Shown: positions 1 through 8,432, counted from the first letter of the stretch. The stretch: 39,461 nucleotides of DNA from Thraustochytrium sp. TN22 (GCA_013306675.1 JABLUY010000290.1:2501-41961), one strand, 5' to 3'. The notes: generated by a model not told the origin, from the letters alone. Program-made: numbers and translations.

Positions 1-911
1 GCTCCGAATCACTCGACGAGACGCCCAACCAGGACGCCGCTCCCGCCGACGCCGGCAGCAGCAGCCCGAGGGAGAAGACGGCCGGCAGCGCCGGCGGAAC
101 AACCCCCGGCAGCAGCAGCCGGCCGCGGCGGCGGCGCACCGAGCTGGAGAAGCTCATTGCCAGCAGTGATGACGACGTCACCGACCCGTTCTTGGCCGAG
201 CCGCGCCGCCCGCGCCGCGAGTCCATGGATGAGTCCACCGCGTCGCCAGCGCCGCCGGCGCGCGCCTCAGCCGCCTCATCCAAGCGCTCGCGCGCCTCCT
301 CTCAGGCGTCTCAAACCGAGGAACCGGTGGCGGCCCGCTCCGGGCGCGCTGCCAAGCACAAGAAGCTCCTCGTTGACACGCATGAGAAGCCGCACAAGGC
401 GGGCGCCAGGCTGAAGCGCGAGGTGGGCGAGGATGACCACGTCAAGGCGGAGAATGGCGAGGCCGGTGCCGCGGCCCGTACCAAGCCGCGCGCTGCGAGC
501 CGCATCATCAGCAGCCTCCTCTCGCCCGTTGCAGTCACGCGGGCCTCGCGCCGGCCCTCCTCAGCTCAGAGCGCCGACTCGGAGTTGCGTGAGACGCGCC
601 GCCAGGCGCGCGAGCGCTCCATTGCCGGTCGTCGCGCGAAGCGCACCTGCCAGGAAGAGGCCGCCTTTGCTGAGGAGGCGCAGAAGCGCGCTGCCCATGC
701 CAAGGTCCCCTTTGGCAAGGCCGCGATCGGTCGCCGTCTTCGCGTGCTGTGGCCTCTTGAGAAGGAGTACTTTGCCGGCACCATCAAGGAGTACAACGGC
801 TCGCTCAACGAGTACCGCGTCAGCTACGACGATGGCGACATTGAGTGGATCGCCTTTGAGCGGGAGAAGATCATTTGGGGCGACTCTCCCAAGAAGCGGC
901 GTCGCCGCTAA
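1..911 (+). CDS. Tudor-domain nuclear protein, 3' part (possible PDS5 C-terminus)
   Basis: The frame is open from the left edge (first full codon at position 3) to TAA at 909-911, so the gene is 5'-incomplete; 302 residues are visible. The first two thirds are low-complexity Ser/Ala/Pro/Arg/Lys sequence with an acidic patch, typical of a disordered nuclear tail. The last ~60 residues form a Tudor-like beta barrel: GRRLRVLWPLEKEYFAGTIK, then a segment reading YDDGDIEWI. This layout (V-x-WPL-K-x-Y-x-G ... YDDGD-E) is shared with the C-terminal Tudor domain of plant-type PDS5 cohesin-associated proteins and related histone readers. It ends in KKRRRR, a likely nuclear localisation signal. A role in chromatin or cohesin is an inference from this domain alone, because the HEAT-repeat body expected for PDS5 would lie outside the window. 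The next gene is convergent. Confidence 0.75.
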   Translation, partial: SESLDETPNQDAAPADAGSSSPREKTAGSAGGTTPGSSSRPRRRRTELEKLIASSDDDVTDPFLAEPRRPRRESMDESTASPAPPARASAASSKRSRASSQASQTEEPVAARSGRAAKHKKLLVDTHEKPHKAGARLKREVGEDDHVKAENGEAGAAARTKPRAASRIISSLLSPVAVTRASRRPSSAQSADSELRETRRQARERSIAGRRAKRTCQEEAAFAEEAQKRAAHAKVPFGKAAIGRRLRVLWPLEKEYFAGTIKEYNGSLNEYRVSYDDGDIEWIAFEREKIIWGDSPKKRRRR

Positions 912-1644
912 AATTTTACGTGGGATTGTGACATGCGCTGGCGCGCGCAACACACACGCACAGTCTCTTATACTGCTCTGGCAAGGACATGATGACAAAC
1001 AGATTAGCTTTACTAAAAGGGATTTGATCGGCTTCTTCGTTTCTGCCTTTGTTGGCACAAACAGATGTGCTTTACCGAACCGAGTCTCCAGATCGCCTTG
1101 TGCTCAGCTCTCGTAGGAAACGAACTAGGGAGTATGCATGCACATGCACGCTTCGTTCGTGGGCCGGGGTCGATGCGCCACGCGTCGGCCAAACTAGCGC
1201 TTGTCCTCGCTACCTTTTGGGCGGGCCACATTGACGATTCTCTCTCTCTGTGTCTCTCGCTCGTTCTCTCTCCGTTTGCGAGACAAAGGCATGGAGCGCG
1301 CGTCCGTCACCTGCGTCTCCTCAGTATCACACGAAGCATTTCTTATCGTTTGCGTCAAATCATGTGGGCCCGGAAAGAGAATAGGGCATCTCCTTTCTTC
1401 TCGGCAAACAGCGAGCACGTCGCCAACAGCTTGTGCACGCACCGGTCCTGGGACTCCCAAGCCAGACCAAAGACCGAGGCCTACAGCAAGACGAACGACT
1501 GACGTCACGCTGGGCTACGCACGCGCCGCACGTGTGTGTGTGTGGGGGGGGGGGGTAGAAAGCTGCCGCTCTTCTCTCTCCACCCCGGGCGTGGCGAAAG
1601 GAGGCACCTGCTCAGCCCGATCTGCGCGGCCGGCTCGGCTTGGC
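912..1644. other. Intergenic, convergent 3' ends
   Basis: No gene is seen. This is the shared 3' flank of the Tudor and Sec66-like genes. It holds a CT-rich tract near 1240-1275, a (GT)6 run at 1532-1543 and a run of 12 G at 1544-1555. Confidence 0.6.
1532..1555. repeat. (GT)6 followed by G12
   Basis: A dinucleotide run at 1532-1543 merges into a 12-base G homopolymer at 1544-1555. It is non-coding and likely length-variable. Confidence 0.85.
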
Positions 1645-2403
1645 TCACTTGTCCTTCTTGGGCTCCGAGGTCTGCTGCTGCTGCTGCTGCTTCTCCTCCT
1701 CCTCAGCCCGCTGACGCAGCATCTCCTCCTCCTTCTTTTGGAGCTCCTCGGCCTGCCGCAGGAGCTCGGCTTCCCGCTGCTCGCGCTCCTGACGGTCCTG
1801 CTCGGCCTGCGCCTCAGCGTTCTTGGCGTCGATGGCCTCCTTCATCTTGTAGGCCTCCTGGAAGATGGTGCGGCCCCAGCCATCCTGCAGCTGCTGCGCG
1901 ATCTGGCCGCACTCCTGCACCTCGCGCTCCACAATCTTCTTGGCGGCCTCCACCTGGGGCAGCATGGACACGGCCACGCCGCGCCTGTACAGCGTGGTCT
2001 GCGTCCGGTGGTCCGCGTTCACCTTCTCGTGCAGCGCGATGAGCGACAGCACGCGCTTAAAGTGCACCTGGCACAGCGCCTTGCGCCACTCGCGCAAGGC
2101 GTTCGGGTTGTTGCCCTCGGGCTTCTTGCTGTAGATCTCCATGAAGAGCTTCTTCTCCTGCGGCAGCTCAAAGTCGTAGTCCATGAGCTCGTCCCGCCGC
2201 CCCGCCGCGTTCTGCTTGTACCACCTGTACGCGTAGTACAGCGCCGCCGCCAGCACGAGGCCCACCACCACGAGCGCCTGCTGCGCCGTCAGCACCTCGT
2301 ACACCAGCTCCGCCGCGCCGCCATCGGCGCCGCCATCAGCGCCGCCCGCGCCAGCGCCCGCGCCGGCGTCGGCGCCGCCGCCCTCCGCCTGCTCCGACGC
2401 CAT
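1645..2403 (-). CDS. SEC66: Sec66/Sec71-like subunit of the ER Sec62/63 translocation complex
   Basis: 252 residues, ATG at 2403-2401. A short Gly/Ala/Asp-rich N-terminus (1-35) precedes one membrane segment at about 41-62 (QQALVVVGLVLAAALYYAYR). A soluble domain (75-190) matches the Sec66 (Sec71) pattern: an acidic PQEKKLFMEI stretch, a REWRKALCQVHFKRVLSLIA helix and the hallmark ERE-(x)n-GWGRTIFQEA near 160-184. The tail is a charged coiled coil with six Gln encoded by (CTG)6 on the plus strand. In yeast, Sec66 is a single-pass ER protein whose cytosolic domain recruits Sec72 and helps Sec63/Sec62 in post-translational import. The same topology fits here. The family call rests on motif memory, not a search. 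The symbol follows yeast usage. The family is usually described from fungi, which makes its presence here notable. Confidence 0.72.
   Translation of the reverse strand: MASEQAEGGGADAGAGAGAGGADGGADGGAAELVYEVLTAQQALVVVGLVLAAALYYAYRWYKQNAAGRRDELMDYDFELPQEKKLFMEIYSKKPEGNNPNALREWRKALCQVHFKRVLSLIALHEKVNADHRTQTTLYRRGVAVSMLPQVEAAKKIVEREVQECGQIAQQLQDGWGRTIFQEAYKMKEAIDAKNAEAQAEQDRQEREQREAELLRQAEELQKKEEEMLRQRAEEEEKQQQQQQTSEPKKDK
1672..1689. repeat. (CTG)6 coding repeat (polyGln of the Sec66-like gene)
   Basis: Six exact CTG units on the plus strand encode six Gln on the minus strand near the C-terminus of the Sec66-like protein. Confidence 0.9.
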
Positions 2404-3233
2404 CGCCGCCGCGCCGCCGCCGTCGCTGCCCGCGCGCCGCCGCGCCGCGCTGCCAGTCTGGGCGCTGGCCGCGGCCGCCTTTTCGACAACTCGCGAAGCC
2501 TGCCAACGGCGGGGACAGACGAGGAATCAAAGACCAGAGCGCAAGAGCCTGCCAGTAGTGCCAGTGCTGGTGCCAGTGAGGAGCAAGACCTTGGCGAGAC
2601 CAGACTCCGGCTGACGCTGGTGGAGGTCTTGCCAAAGCGGATGCCGCCTTGGAGCTTTGCTTGGCGAGGCAACTCGATGCAAAGCGACGAACTTGTTTTG
2701 TTGTCCTCAGCCTGCTTGTCCTGTGCCTGCGATCGGTGCTGACGTGGAGGAGGATGAGGAGGACCGGTGCGAGAAGGACGAGATGACCGTGCTGGGCGCC
2801 TCAGCTGCTTACCGGCTCACTCTACTAAACGCTAGAAACACATGTTGCGCTGACTGCTGCTTCGGCTTCTTGTAGCTTGCGCGTACCGTCTGTCACTGCG
2901 TCGGCCTTGAAGAATCAATCATGCAACCAACACGTACCCGCTGAGATGTCTAGCGCGCATTGCACTGCGTCACGGTAGCCAGCCGCAGGTCACGGTCTGT
3001 CGTCTGTCTGCAAGAGGCGTCCGAGTCCGAGCCGCCTCGGCAGGTCAGGTTCGTCACACAAGTACCGTGAATGAGAAGTTGAAGTTGTAGATTCTGATAA
3101 CCCGGGAGTTGACAGAACAGGGCTCGCTCTGCTTCAGGCCGCATCAGGCGTCCTCACCGGCCCGGCCTCGGAGCAAACAGCAAGTATTACGCGGCCGTCG
3201 GAGTCCAGTCGGACGACTCGCTCGTACCCTACC
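2404..3233. other. Divergent intergenic region (Sec66-like / 2OG oxygenase)
   Basis: The 5' flanks of two divergent genes. The part next to the Sec66-like start (2404-2480) is extremely GC-rich; the rest is of mixed composition. I find no convincing extra gene or TATA box. A GTTGAAGTTG stretch lies near 3076. Confidence 0.5.
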
Positions 3234-4235
3234 ATGAGCACGCGCGAGCAGAGCGAGCCGCCGGTGGTGGACCTCGCGCGTGGCGAGGCCGAGGTGGTGG
3301 CAGCCGTGGCCGCCGCGTGCGAGCGGTGGGGTTTCTTTCAGGTCGTGAACCATGGCGTCCGGGACCACACGGTGGCGGCCTTCGACGACGCGGTGGCGCG
3401 CTTCTTTGCGCTGCCCAAGAGCGACAAGGCGCGCGTGAAGCGGCATGCGGACAACACGCGCGGCTGGTTCGACGACGAACTGACCAAGCAAAAGCCGGAC
3501 TTCAAGGAGTGCTTCGACGTGGGCGCGGACGGCTACTTTGAGGTGGACGGCAGCAACCAGTGGCCGAGCGCGCCGGGCGACTTCCGCCAGCGCGTGCAAG
3601 AGTACTACTCGGAGGTGGAGGACTTGGCCTTGCGGCTCGCGCAGCTGCTGGCGCGCGGGCTCGGGCTGCCGGCCGAGGCCTTTGACCCGGAGCTGCGGCC
3701 CAATACCTCCTTCTTGCGCATCAACTACTACCCTGCATGCACGGACCGCCGCGCCGTGCCCGAGTCCTGGAACGCTGAGGACGGCGACCCGGATCCAGAG
3801 CGCGACGGTGTGCTTTCGGTGAATCGGCACACGGACGCCGGCATGCTCACGGTGCTGCGGCAGCGCGAGGGCGACCCGTGCTCGCTGCAAGTGTACGACC
3901 GCGTGGCGCACCGCTGGACGCGCGTGCACCCGGCGCGCAACGCCTTCATCATCAACATCGGCGATGTCTGCCAGGTCTGGTCCAACGACCGCTTTCGCTC
4001 GCCGCTGCACCGCGTGCTGGCCAGTCCAGAGGCGGAGCGCTACTCGGCGCCCTTCTTCCTCAACCCGGCTTACTCCGCCGAGCTGTACAAGCGCACGCCG
4101 GACGCCACGCCCTCGCTGTACCACCCGTTCACCTGGGGCGCCTTTCGCCGTCGCCGCTTTGAAGGCGACTTGGCCGATACAGGCAAGGCCGATGTGCAGA
4201 TTAGCGACTACCTCGTGAAGGCACCACGGCTCTGA
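3234..4235 (+). CDS. 2-oxoglutarate/Fe(II)-dependent oxygenase, isopenicillin-N-synthase-like
   Basis: 333 residues; ATG in an ACCATG context at 3234. The N-terminal DIOX_N-type part carries the usual WGFFQVVNHGV (32-42). The C-terminal double-stranded beta helix holds the Fe(II) triad H199-x-D201 (in NRHTDAGMLTVL) and H259 (SPLHRV), and the 2OG-binding R269-x-S271 (RYS). The length suits the soluble plant/fungal 2OGD class, which couples 2OG decarboxylation to hydroxylation, desaturation or ring closure of small molecules. The conserved NYYPAC motif is also present (164-169). No targeting peptide is seen, so it is probably cytosolic. The C-terminal PRL is at best a weak PTS1 variant. The substrate cannot be told from sequence. 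A paralogue with a mitochondrial presequence lies at 24844-25908. Confidence 0.93.
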   Translation: MSTREQSEPPVVDLARGEAEVVAAVAAACERWGFFQVVNHGVRDHTVAAFDDAVARFFALPKSDKARVKRHADNTRGWFDDELTKQKPDFKECFDVGADGYFEVDGSNQWPSAPGDFRQRVQEYYSEVEDLALRLAQLLARGLGLPAEAFDPELRPNTSFLRINYYPACTDRRAVPESWNAEDGDPDPERDGVLSVNRHTDAGMLTVLRQREGDPCSLQVYDRVAHRWTRVHPARNAFIINIGDVCQVWSNDRFRSPLHRVLASPEAERYSAPFFLNPAYSAELYKRTPDATPSLYHPFTWGAFRRRRFEGDLADTGKADVQISDYLVKAPRL

Positions 4236-4887
4236 TCGTAATAATTTTCAAGTACTGGCGAAGTGGTAGCTAGCAAACCCGCTCCGCCACAACGAATGCG
4301 GCAGAGAGGTCGGGACGAGCAAAGGGTTGCATGAGCGAAGTCTGCTGCTCGTCGCTCGCCTGCCTTCTCACTTGCCCGACTCTCTCGCTCTCCGGCGATT
4401 CAGATCTGCATGCGGTCGGCCATGCTCGCCCGTGGATGCATCTGGTCTTGAATTCCGCGTTCGTACGCCGACGCGTCGTTCGCGGCATCGACTACGATTT
4501 CACAAGACTTTCATCGAGAAGGCTCGTTGACATCCGGTACGAACGTCCGTGCCGCAGCTCCTGTTCCGCGTCGGCCGTGGTCCAAGTAACTTGCGAACGA
4601 GCTCTCATAGCTGGGCCTCATCTCGACCAAGGGGCTCGACGCCCCTGTCATGTTCCTTCATTGACTGGCCATCATCGCATTGCAGTGGGTTGGGTAAAAA
4701 AAAAATGGAATGAAAAGGTTTGACCAATCACTGCGCGCCGGCTGGGCTCGGGGATACCGGCCTGCATGTACTTTCTCATCATGACGTCGCTGCCACAGCT
4801 GGGTGTTTGTTTCCTGCCTCGCTCTCGCTCTCGCTCTCGCACCCACCCCCGCCTCCTCGTCGCTGTCGTCTTCGAATGTTTTGTGTT
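4236..4887. other. Intergenic, convergent 3' flanks
   Basis: No gene is recognised. It contains a run of A near 4697-4706 and a CTCGCT-type hexamer repeat at 4818-4840 just beyond the iron-transporter stop. Confidence 0.55.
4818..4840. repeat. (CTCGCT)n microsatellite
   Basis: About four tandem copies of a CTCGCT hexamer in the 3' flank of the iron-transporter gene. Confidence 0.85.
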
Positions 4888-5787
4888 TCAGATGTGGCCA
4901 AGCTCGATGCTGTCCGGGTCAACGCCGACGACGGCGGCCGTCATGGCGCCGATCGAGTACGCGACGGCGCACACGGTGCTGCCGATGGCGAGCAGCTCAA
5001 AGCCCGAGGCGTACCATGACTTGTGGGAGAACATAGACTTGCAGGCGCCCAGCACGAAGAGCGTGAGGCCGGAGAAGATGCAGGCGATCACGAAGAGCGC
5101 CGTGTCAGACAAGTGCGGGAAGGCAAAGGGGAAGATGCAGTAGCCGAGCAGCGGGAAGAAGCCGAAGAAAATGAAGGAGCAAAAGGTGATGAAGCCCTCA
5201 AACCACGGGTTCTCGTCGCCCGTGGGCACCTGCAGGCCCAGCTCCTCGACCATCATGACGTCGACGAAGAAGTCACGGTGCTCAGCCATGAGGTCGATGA
5301 CGAGCTTGGCGTCCTCCTCCGTCATGCCGCGCTTCATGTACAGCTCCATCATCTCGTTCTTTTCGCCCTCCGGGTAGTTGTCAAACTCCCAATACTCGCG
5401 CTCGCGCTCCTTGATGACGAACTCGTGCTCGGCGCGCGACGACAGCGCGTCGCCGAGGCCCATGGACAGCGCGTCCGCGAACTTGGAGCTCCAGCCCAGG
5501 ATCAGGATCGCCTCCACGCCCAGCGACCCGCCCGTGGCGCCGCTCACGATCGCAAACGTCGTCAGGATCCCGTCCATGCCGCCAAACACCACGCTCTTGA
5601 TGAAGTCGCCCTCGGCCTGGTGGCCTTCCTCGGGCGCCTTGCCTTTGCCGCCGGCCTGGTGCGCCAGCCGCGACATCTCCGGGTCGCCGCGCTCCCACGC
5701 ATCGCGCGCCAGGCCCAGGTCGCGCGCCGGGCCCGCCCCGTTCGCGCCGGCGGCCTTGTTCACCAGCGGCGTCTGCTCCGTCGCCAT
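4888..5787 (-). CDS. Vacuolar iron transporter family (VIT1/CCC1-like)
   Basis: 299 residues from ATG at 5787-5785. A hydrophilic N-terminus (1-60) is followed by the VIT signature SVVFGGMDGILTTFAIVSGA (65-84), whose D72 matches the conserved transmembrane Asp of VIT proteins. TM2 carries the ALSMGLGDALSSRAE motif (106-120). A charged cytosolic insert (121-190: KEREREYWE, ELYMKRGM, LMAEHRDFFVDVMMVEELGL) corresponds to the Glu/Met-rich metal-binding domain between TM2 and TM3. Three more membrane spans follow at about 197-223, 228-250 and 262-288. Known members move Fe2+ (or Mn2+) from cytosol into the vacuole in exchange for protons. The frame stays open for over 200 codons upstream, but that part is repetitive Arg/Ala/Pro sequence unlike a protein and is taken as 5' leader. 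Confidence 0.93.
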   Translation of the reverse strand: MATEQTPLVNKAAGANGAGPARDLGLARDAWERGDPEMSRLAHQAGGKGKAPEEGHQAEGDFIKSVVFGGMDGILTTFAIVSGATGGSLGVEAILILGWSSKFADALSMGLGDALSSRAEHEFVIKEREREYWEFDNYPEGEKNEMMELYMKRGMTEEDAKLVIDLMAEHRDFFVDVMMVEELGLQVPTGDENPWFEGFITFCSFIFFGFFPLLGYCIFPFAFPHLSDTALFVIACIFSGLTLFVLGACKSMFSHKSWYASGFELLAIGSTVCAVAYSIGAMTAAVVGVDPDSIELGHI

Positions 5788-5802
5788 GCTGAGGCTGCTG
5801 CC

Positions 5803-5824
5803 GATGTCGATGTCGATGTCGATG
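5803..5824. repeat. (GATGTC)n hexamer repeat
   Basis: Three exact GATGTC units plus a partial fourth, in the 5' leader 16 bp upstream of the iron-transporter ATG. Confidence 0.9.
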
Positions 5825-5850
5825 CCTCCGGCCTCGCCGCGCCTCGCCTC

Positions 5851-5875
5851 GCCGCGCCGCGCCGCGCCGCGCCGC
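5851..5875. repeat. (GCCGC)5 pentamer repeat
   Basis: Five exact GCCGC units, preceded by GCCTC/GCCGC variants from 5831, in the iron-transporter leader. Confidence 0.9.
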
Positions 5876-6430
5876 AGCCGCCGGCGCCGGGGCCGTCCGC
5901 CGTCGCCAGCGCCGCGCCGCCGCCGCCACGCCGCGCTGCCGCTGAGGCCGAGCGGCTTTGGTCGCGGCGGCCGGGCGCCGCTGCGACTCGCCTCGCCTCC
6001 GGGCGAGTCGCAGCCAGCGACTCGACCAAGGCCGCCAAGGCGGCCAAGCCGAGCCGCCCAGGGACAACTTGAAGGAGGCCAGCCAGAGTCGCGCGCCGCG
6101 CGGGCGGGCGCCGACTCGGACGGCCACCGGGAGGGAGGGAGGGCTCTTGCGTGCGTGCGTGCAGAGATGCCAAGATCCGCCGGAGGCGCCCCGCTCCACA
6201 GAAGCAGTGGCTGGGCGAGTGAGGGGGGGTTGATCCGCGGCGAGGCGGGGCCAGCGACGGCCGCGGCGTGGGGCACGTGCAGCGGGGGTCTAACGAACGG
6301 TGGGCGAGCTGGGAAAAGATCGCCGACGACACACATGCAGGACGCGACGCGCTCGTCCTGGCCCTGCGAGGCATGCATGAGCGACACGGAGCGAACCAGA
6401 GAAAGAAGTTGTGCATCTTGGTGTGGTATA

Positions 6431-6438
6431 CTTATATA
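6431..6438 (-). promoter_or_regulatory. TATA-like box TATATAAG
   Basis: On the minus strand it reads TATATAAG, 20 bp past the pantothenate-kinase stop and about 640 bp before the iron-transporter ATG. It is one of the few AT-rich words in a GC-rich neighbourhood. If it is used, the iron-transporter 5' UTR would be about 600 nt. Unproven. Confidence 0.3.
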
Positions 6439-6457
6439 CATGCCAGGCGCTGGCACC

Positions 6458-7717
6458 TCAAAGCTTGCTGTTGCTGCTGCTGGTGGTGGTGGTGGTGGTG
6501 GTGGTGGTGGTGCTGCTGCTGCTGGAGGCTGGCATGAGGACGTCGCCGCTCAAGGTGGCCCGGACTTGGCGCGGTGAAAATGGGTTGACAAGGGCGCGAC
6601 CCTCGTGGCGGAGGTGCACGTTGGCGTGGCTGAGCGCGCCGAGAGCGCCCAGGTAGGCGTCGTGGCGGAAGAAGATGGCAGTGCGCTCGCCGCGGGACCA
6701 GTACGAGACCGCGTAGGCGAGCGTCTTCATGGCGACGGAATTGCGGCCGTGCAGGTGGAGCTCGCTCGAGACGTGGTGGCGCAACGCCGCGTCCGTGGGC
6801 GCGTCAGGGCTGCGGCCGGAGCGCGCAAGGAAGGAGCCGGTGAAGACGATGTGGCGCGCGCCGCGCATCTTGGCGTGCAGGTGCGCGAGCGCCGCCACGT
6901 TCATGGTGCACATGATGAGCGTGGCCAGCACGATATCCTCGGGCTGCGCGTGCGCGCGGTTGTTGCGCGAGATCATCTTGCCGAAGGAGGCCGCCAGAGT
7001 CGAGCCCTTGAGCCCGTAGACCTCCTTGCCCGTGCCGTAAATGTCGCGCACCAGCATGTCGACGTGCGTAGAGTCGCCACGCGAGGCCATCTCCATGGCG
7101 CGCTCGAAGTGGTCCTCGCCCGTGAGCAGCGCCGTGAGACCCAAAAAGGTGCTGCCGCCCAGGCTCGACCCGCCCACGCGCTCGAAGCCCTCCTTGGTGC
7201 AATGCACGAAGGACACGCCGCTGCCGATGTTGACCACGAGGAAGCCCTCGCCGGCGTCCAGCGTGGCCGGCGTCGTCTCGATGCGCTCGCGGTCCGCGCC
7301 CACGGCGCCGCGGAAGAGCGTGTTCGACAGCGAGAACGCTTCGCCCGGCACGCGAGCCATGAGCAGCAGGCCGCGCATCAGGCTCTCCAGCTCGTCGTGC
7401 CGCTCCAGCCGCACGCCCAACGCGCGCAGCGCCTCCTCGCTCATCCTGTACGCGCCGCCCCCGGTCGCATCGACGCGCGCGCCGGGGCCCAGCACCTGCA
7501 GCCGCTGCGCGCCGCGTCCAGCGTCGCTCGCCTGCGCCGCCAGGTACTTGAAGAACACCACGCGCCCGCCCTCCGCGTCCAGCGCCAGGTCGGCCTCCGC
7601 CCACGCGCCCGAGGCCAGCTGCTCCAGCGCGCCCTCGGCGTTCGCCAGCGCGCTCGGCACGAAGACGGCCGCCTTGGCCAGCGTCCCGCCCACGTCCAGG
7701 CCCCAGCTCGCCGCCAT
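6458..7717 (-). CDS. Type II pantothenate kinase with C-terminal peroxisomal signal (SKL)
   Basis: 419 residues from ATG at 7717. It belongs to the eukaryotic PanK (fumble/PANK1-4) family, which phosphorylates pantothenate in the first, rate-limiting step of CoA synthesis. Motifs in order: nucleotide-binding GLDVGGTLAK (6-15), ATGGGAY (84-90), HDELESLMRG (107-116) with the presumed catalytic E109, VVNIGSGVSF (161-170), GGSSLGGSTFLGL (182-194), RGDSTHVDMLVRDIYG (213-228), and the closing YLGALGAL (355-362). A family-atypical tail of about 55 residues follows, with Ser5-Thr10-Ser3, and ends N-SKL-stop, a textbook PTS1 (AGC AAG CTT TGA on the minus strand). Upstream codons are open but look like leader sequence. 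A peroxisomal PanK would be unusual; known variants are cytosolic, nuclear or mitochondrial. Confidence 0.92.
   Translation of the reverse strand: MAASWGLDVGGTLAKAAVFVPSALANAEGALEQLASGAWAEADLALDAEGGRVVFFKYLAAQASDAGRGAQRLQVLGPGARVDATGGGAYRMSEEALRALGVRLERHDELESLMRGLLLMARVPGEAFSLSNTLFRGAVGADRERIETTPATLDAGEGFLVVNIGSGVSFVHCTKEGFERVGGSSLGGSTFLGLTALLTGEDHFERAMEMASRGDSTHVDMLVRDIYGTGKEVYGLKGSTLAASFGKMISRNNRAHAQPEDIVLATLIMCTMNVAALAHLHAKMRGARHIVFTGSFLARSGRSPDAPTDAALRHHVSSELHLHGRNSVAMKTLAYAVSYWSRGERTAIFFRHDAYLGALGALSHANVHLRHEGRALVNPFSPRQVRATLSGDVLMPASSSSSTTTTTTTTTTSSSNSKL
6468..6525. repeat. Trinucleotide tract (TGC)n(TGG)10(TGC)n
   Basis: (TGG)10 at 6481-6510 flanked by TGC units encodes the Ser-Thr10-Ser tract directly before the SKL terminus of the pantothenate kinase. 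Gain or loss of whole units would keep the SKL in frame. Confidence 0.9.
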
Positions 7718-8432
7718 GCCTGCTCTGCTCCTCGCCGACCTCCTCCTCGTGCTCCTCCTCGTGCTCGTGCGCGTCTGCGCGCGCGCGCGGACTTGTCCTG
7801 GCACAGCGCGAGGCCGCTCGGTCCTGCTCGGAGCGCGGCCCGCCGCTGTCCACGGCGGCGCAGGCGAGCACGCAGACCGCGACGGCCGCGGCGAGGGCCG
7901 CGGGCGCGCGCGCGGCGGGGCTGCGAGGAGCGGGGCTGCCGGGCGCGCGGCGCGAGGGCGCGGAGGACGGCGCGGGAGAGGGCGTGAAGGCGGTTTGCTC
8001 AAGTCTGGCGCGAGTTCCGGGTCGCGTGGCTTGGCGGGCAGGGACGCGGGACGCTTGGGGCGCCGCCCGCGTCGGGTCGGGGCGGCCCGTGGCGCGCGGA
8101 CGGGGCGCGTGGCGAGACGCGGCGGCGACGCGCGATCTTTCCGGCAGACCCGGGGCAAAGGGCCGCCGGCGTGGACGGCGCCGCGCCGCGTTTTTCGTTG
8201 GCTTCGGCCTAGGCTAGTGGAGTGGTGATTTCCCTTTGGCGGGCAGGCACTGTCCGAGCCTCAAGTTTACCTACGTTACAAGCAGAGCAGCTAAGAGCTA
8301 GCGAGCGAGCTACTTCGTGGCCAGCTCGGCCGAAGCGGTGAGCACTTCGTGCCGGTGCAGTAGCCTGGCGCTCATCGTGGCCGAAGTGGCCGAGTTGCCT
8401 GGTGCTCATCGTGGCCGAAGTGGCCGAGTGGG
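7718..8432. other. Intergenic between pantothenate kinase and VOC-EF gene
   Basis: 7718-8210 is extremely GC-rich and probably leader plus promoter of the pantothenate-kinase gene. From 8211 the composition becomes balanced. A 34-bp tandem repeat at 8363-8430 abuts the stop of the VOC-EF gene. No further gene is seen. Confidence 0.5.
8363..8430. repeat. 34-bp tandem repeat, two copies
   Basis: The copies begin at 8363 and 8397, share GCTCATCGTGGCCGAAGTGG and are nearly identical over 34 bp. The second ends just before the VOC-EF stop codon. A further partial resemblance lies upstream at 8310-8350. Confidence 0.85.

Larger units (their letters stand above)
5788..6457 (-). promoter_or_regulatory. 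Leader and promoter region of the iron-transporter gene
   Basis: This stretch lies between the iron-transporter start and the pantothenate-kinase stop. Next to the ATG it holds a (GATGTC)n repeat (5803-5824) and (GCCGC)5 (5851-5875). A CAACTTGAAG 10-mer sits at 6065-6074, the same word that clusters at 10166-10286. On the minus strand a TATA-like TATATAAG lies at 6438-6431, only 20 bp beyond the stop of the upstream gene. Promoter function is inferred. Confidence 0.4.

Noticed and set aside
1201-2742. Long open frame on the plus strand across the Sec66-like gene
   Set aside because: It is the antisense of a recognised gene; the translation is Leu/Arg repeats from CTG and GC-rich bias with no domain.
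5788-6456. N-terminal extension of the iron transporter by ~223 residues
   Set aside because: The extension is Arg/Pro/Ala low-complexity sequence containing pure repeats, while VIT proteins start close to the chosen ATG.
6605-7987. 460-codon open frame on the plus strand over the pantothenate kinase
   Set aside because: Antisense of a well-supported enzyme gene; Arg/His/Ala-rich, typical of GC-driven open frames.
7718-8158. N-terminal extension of the pantothenate kinase
   Set aside because: Arg/Pro-rich translation without a targeting or domain signature; the PanK fold begins four residues after the ATG at 7717.
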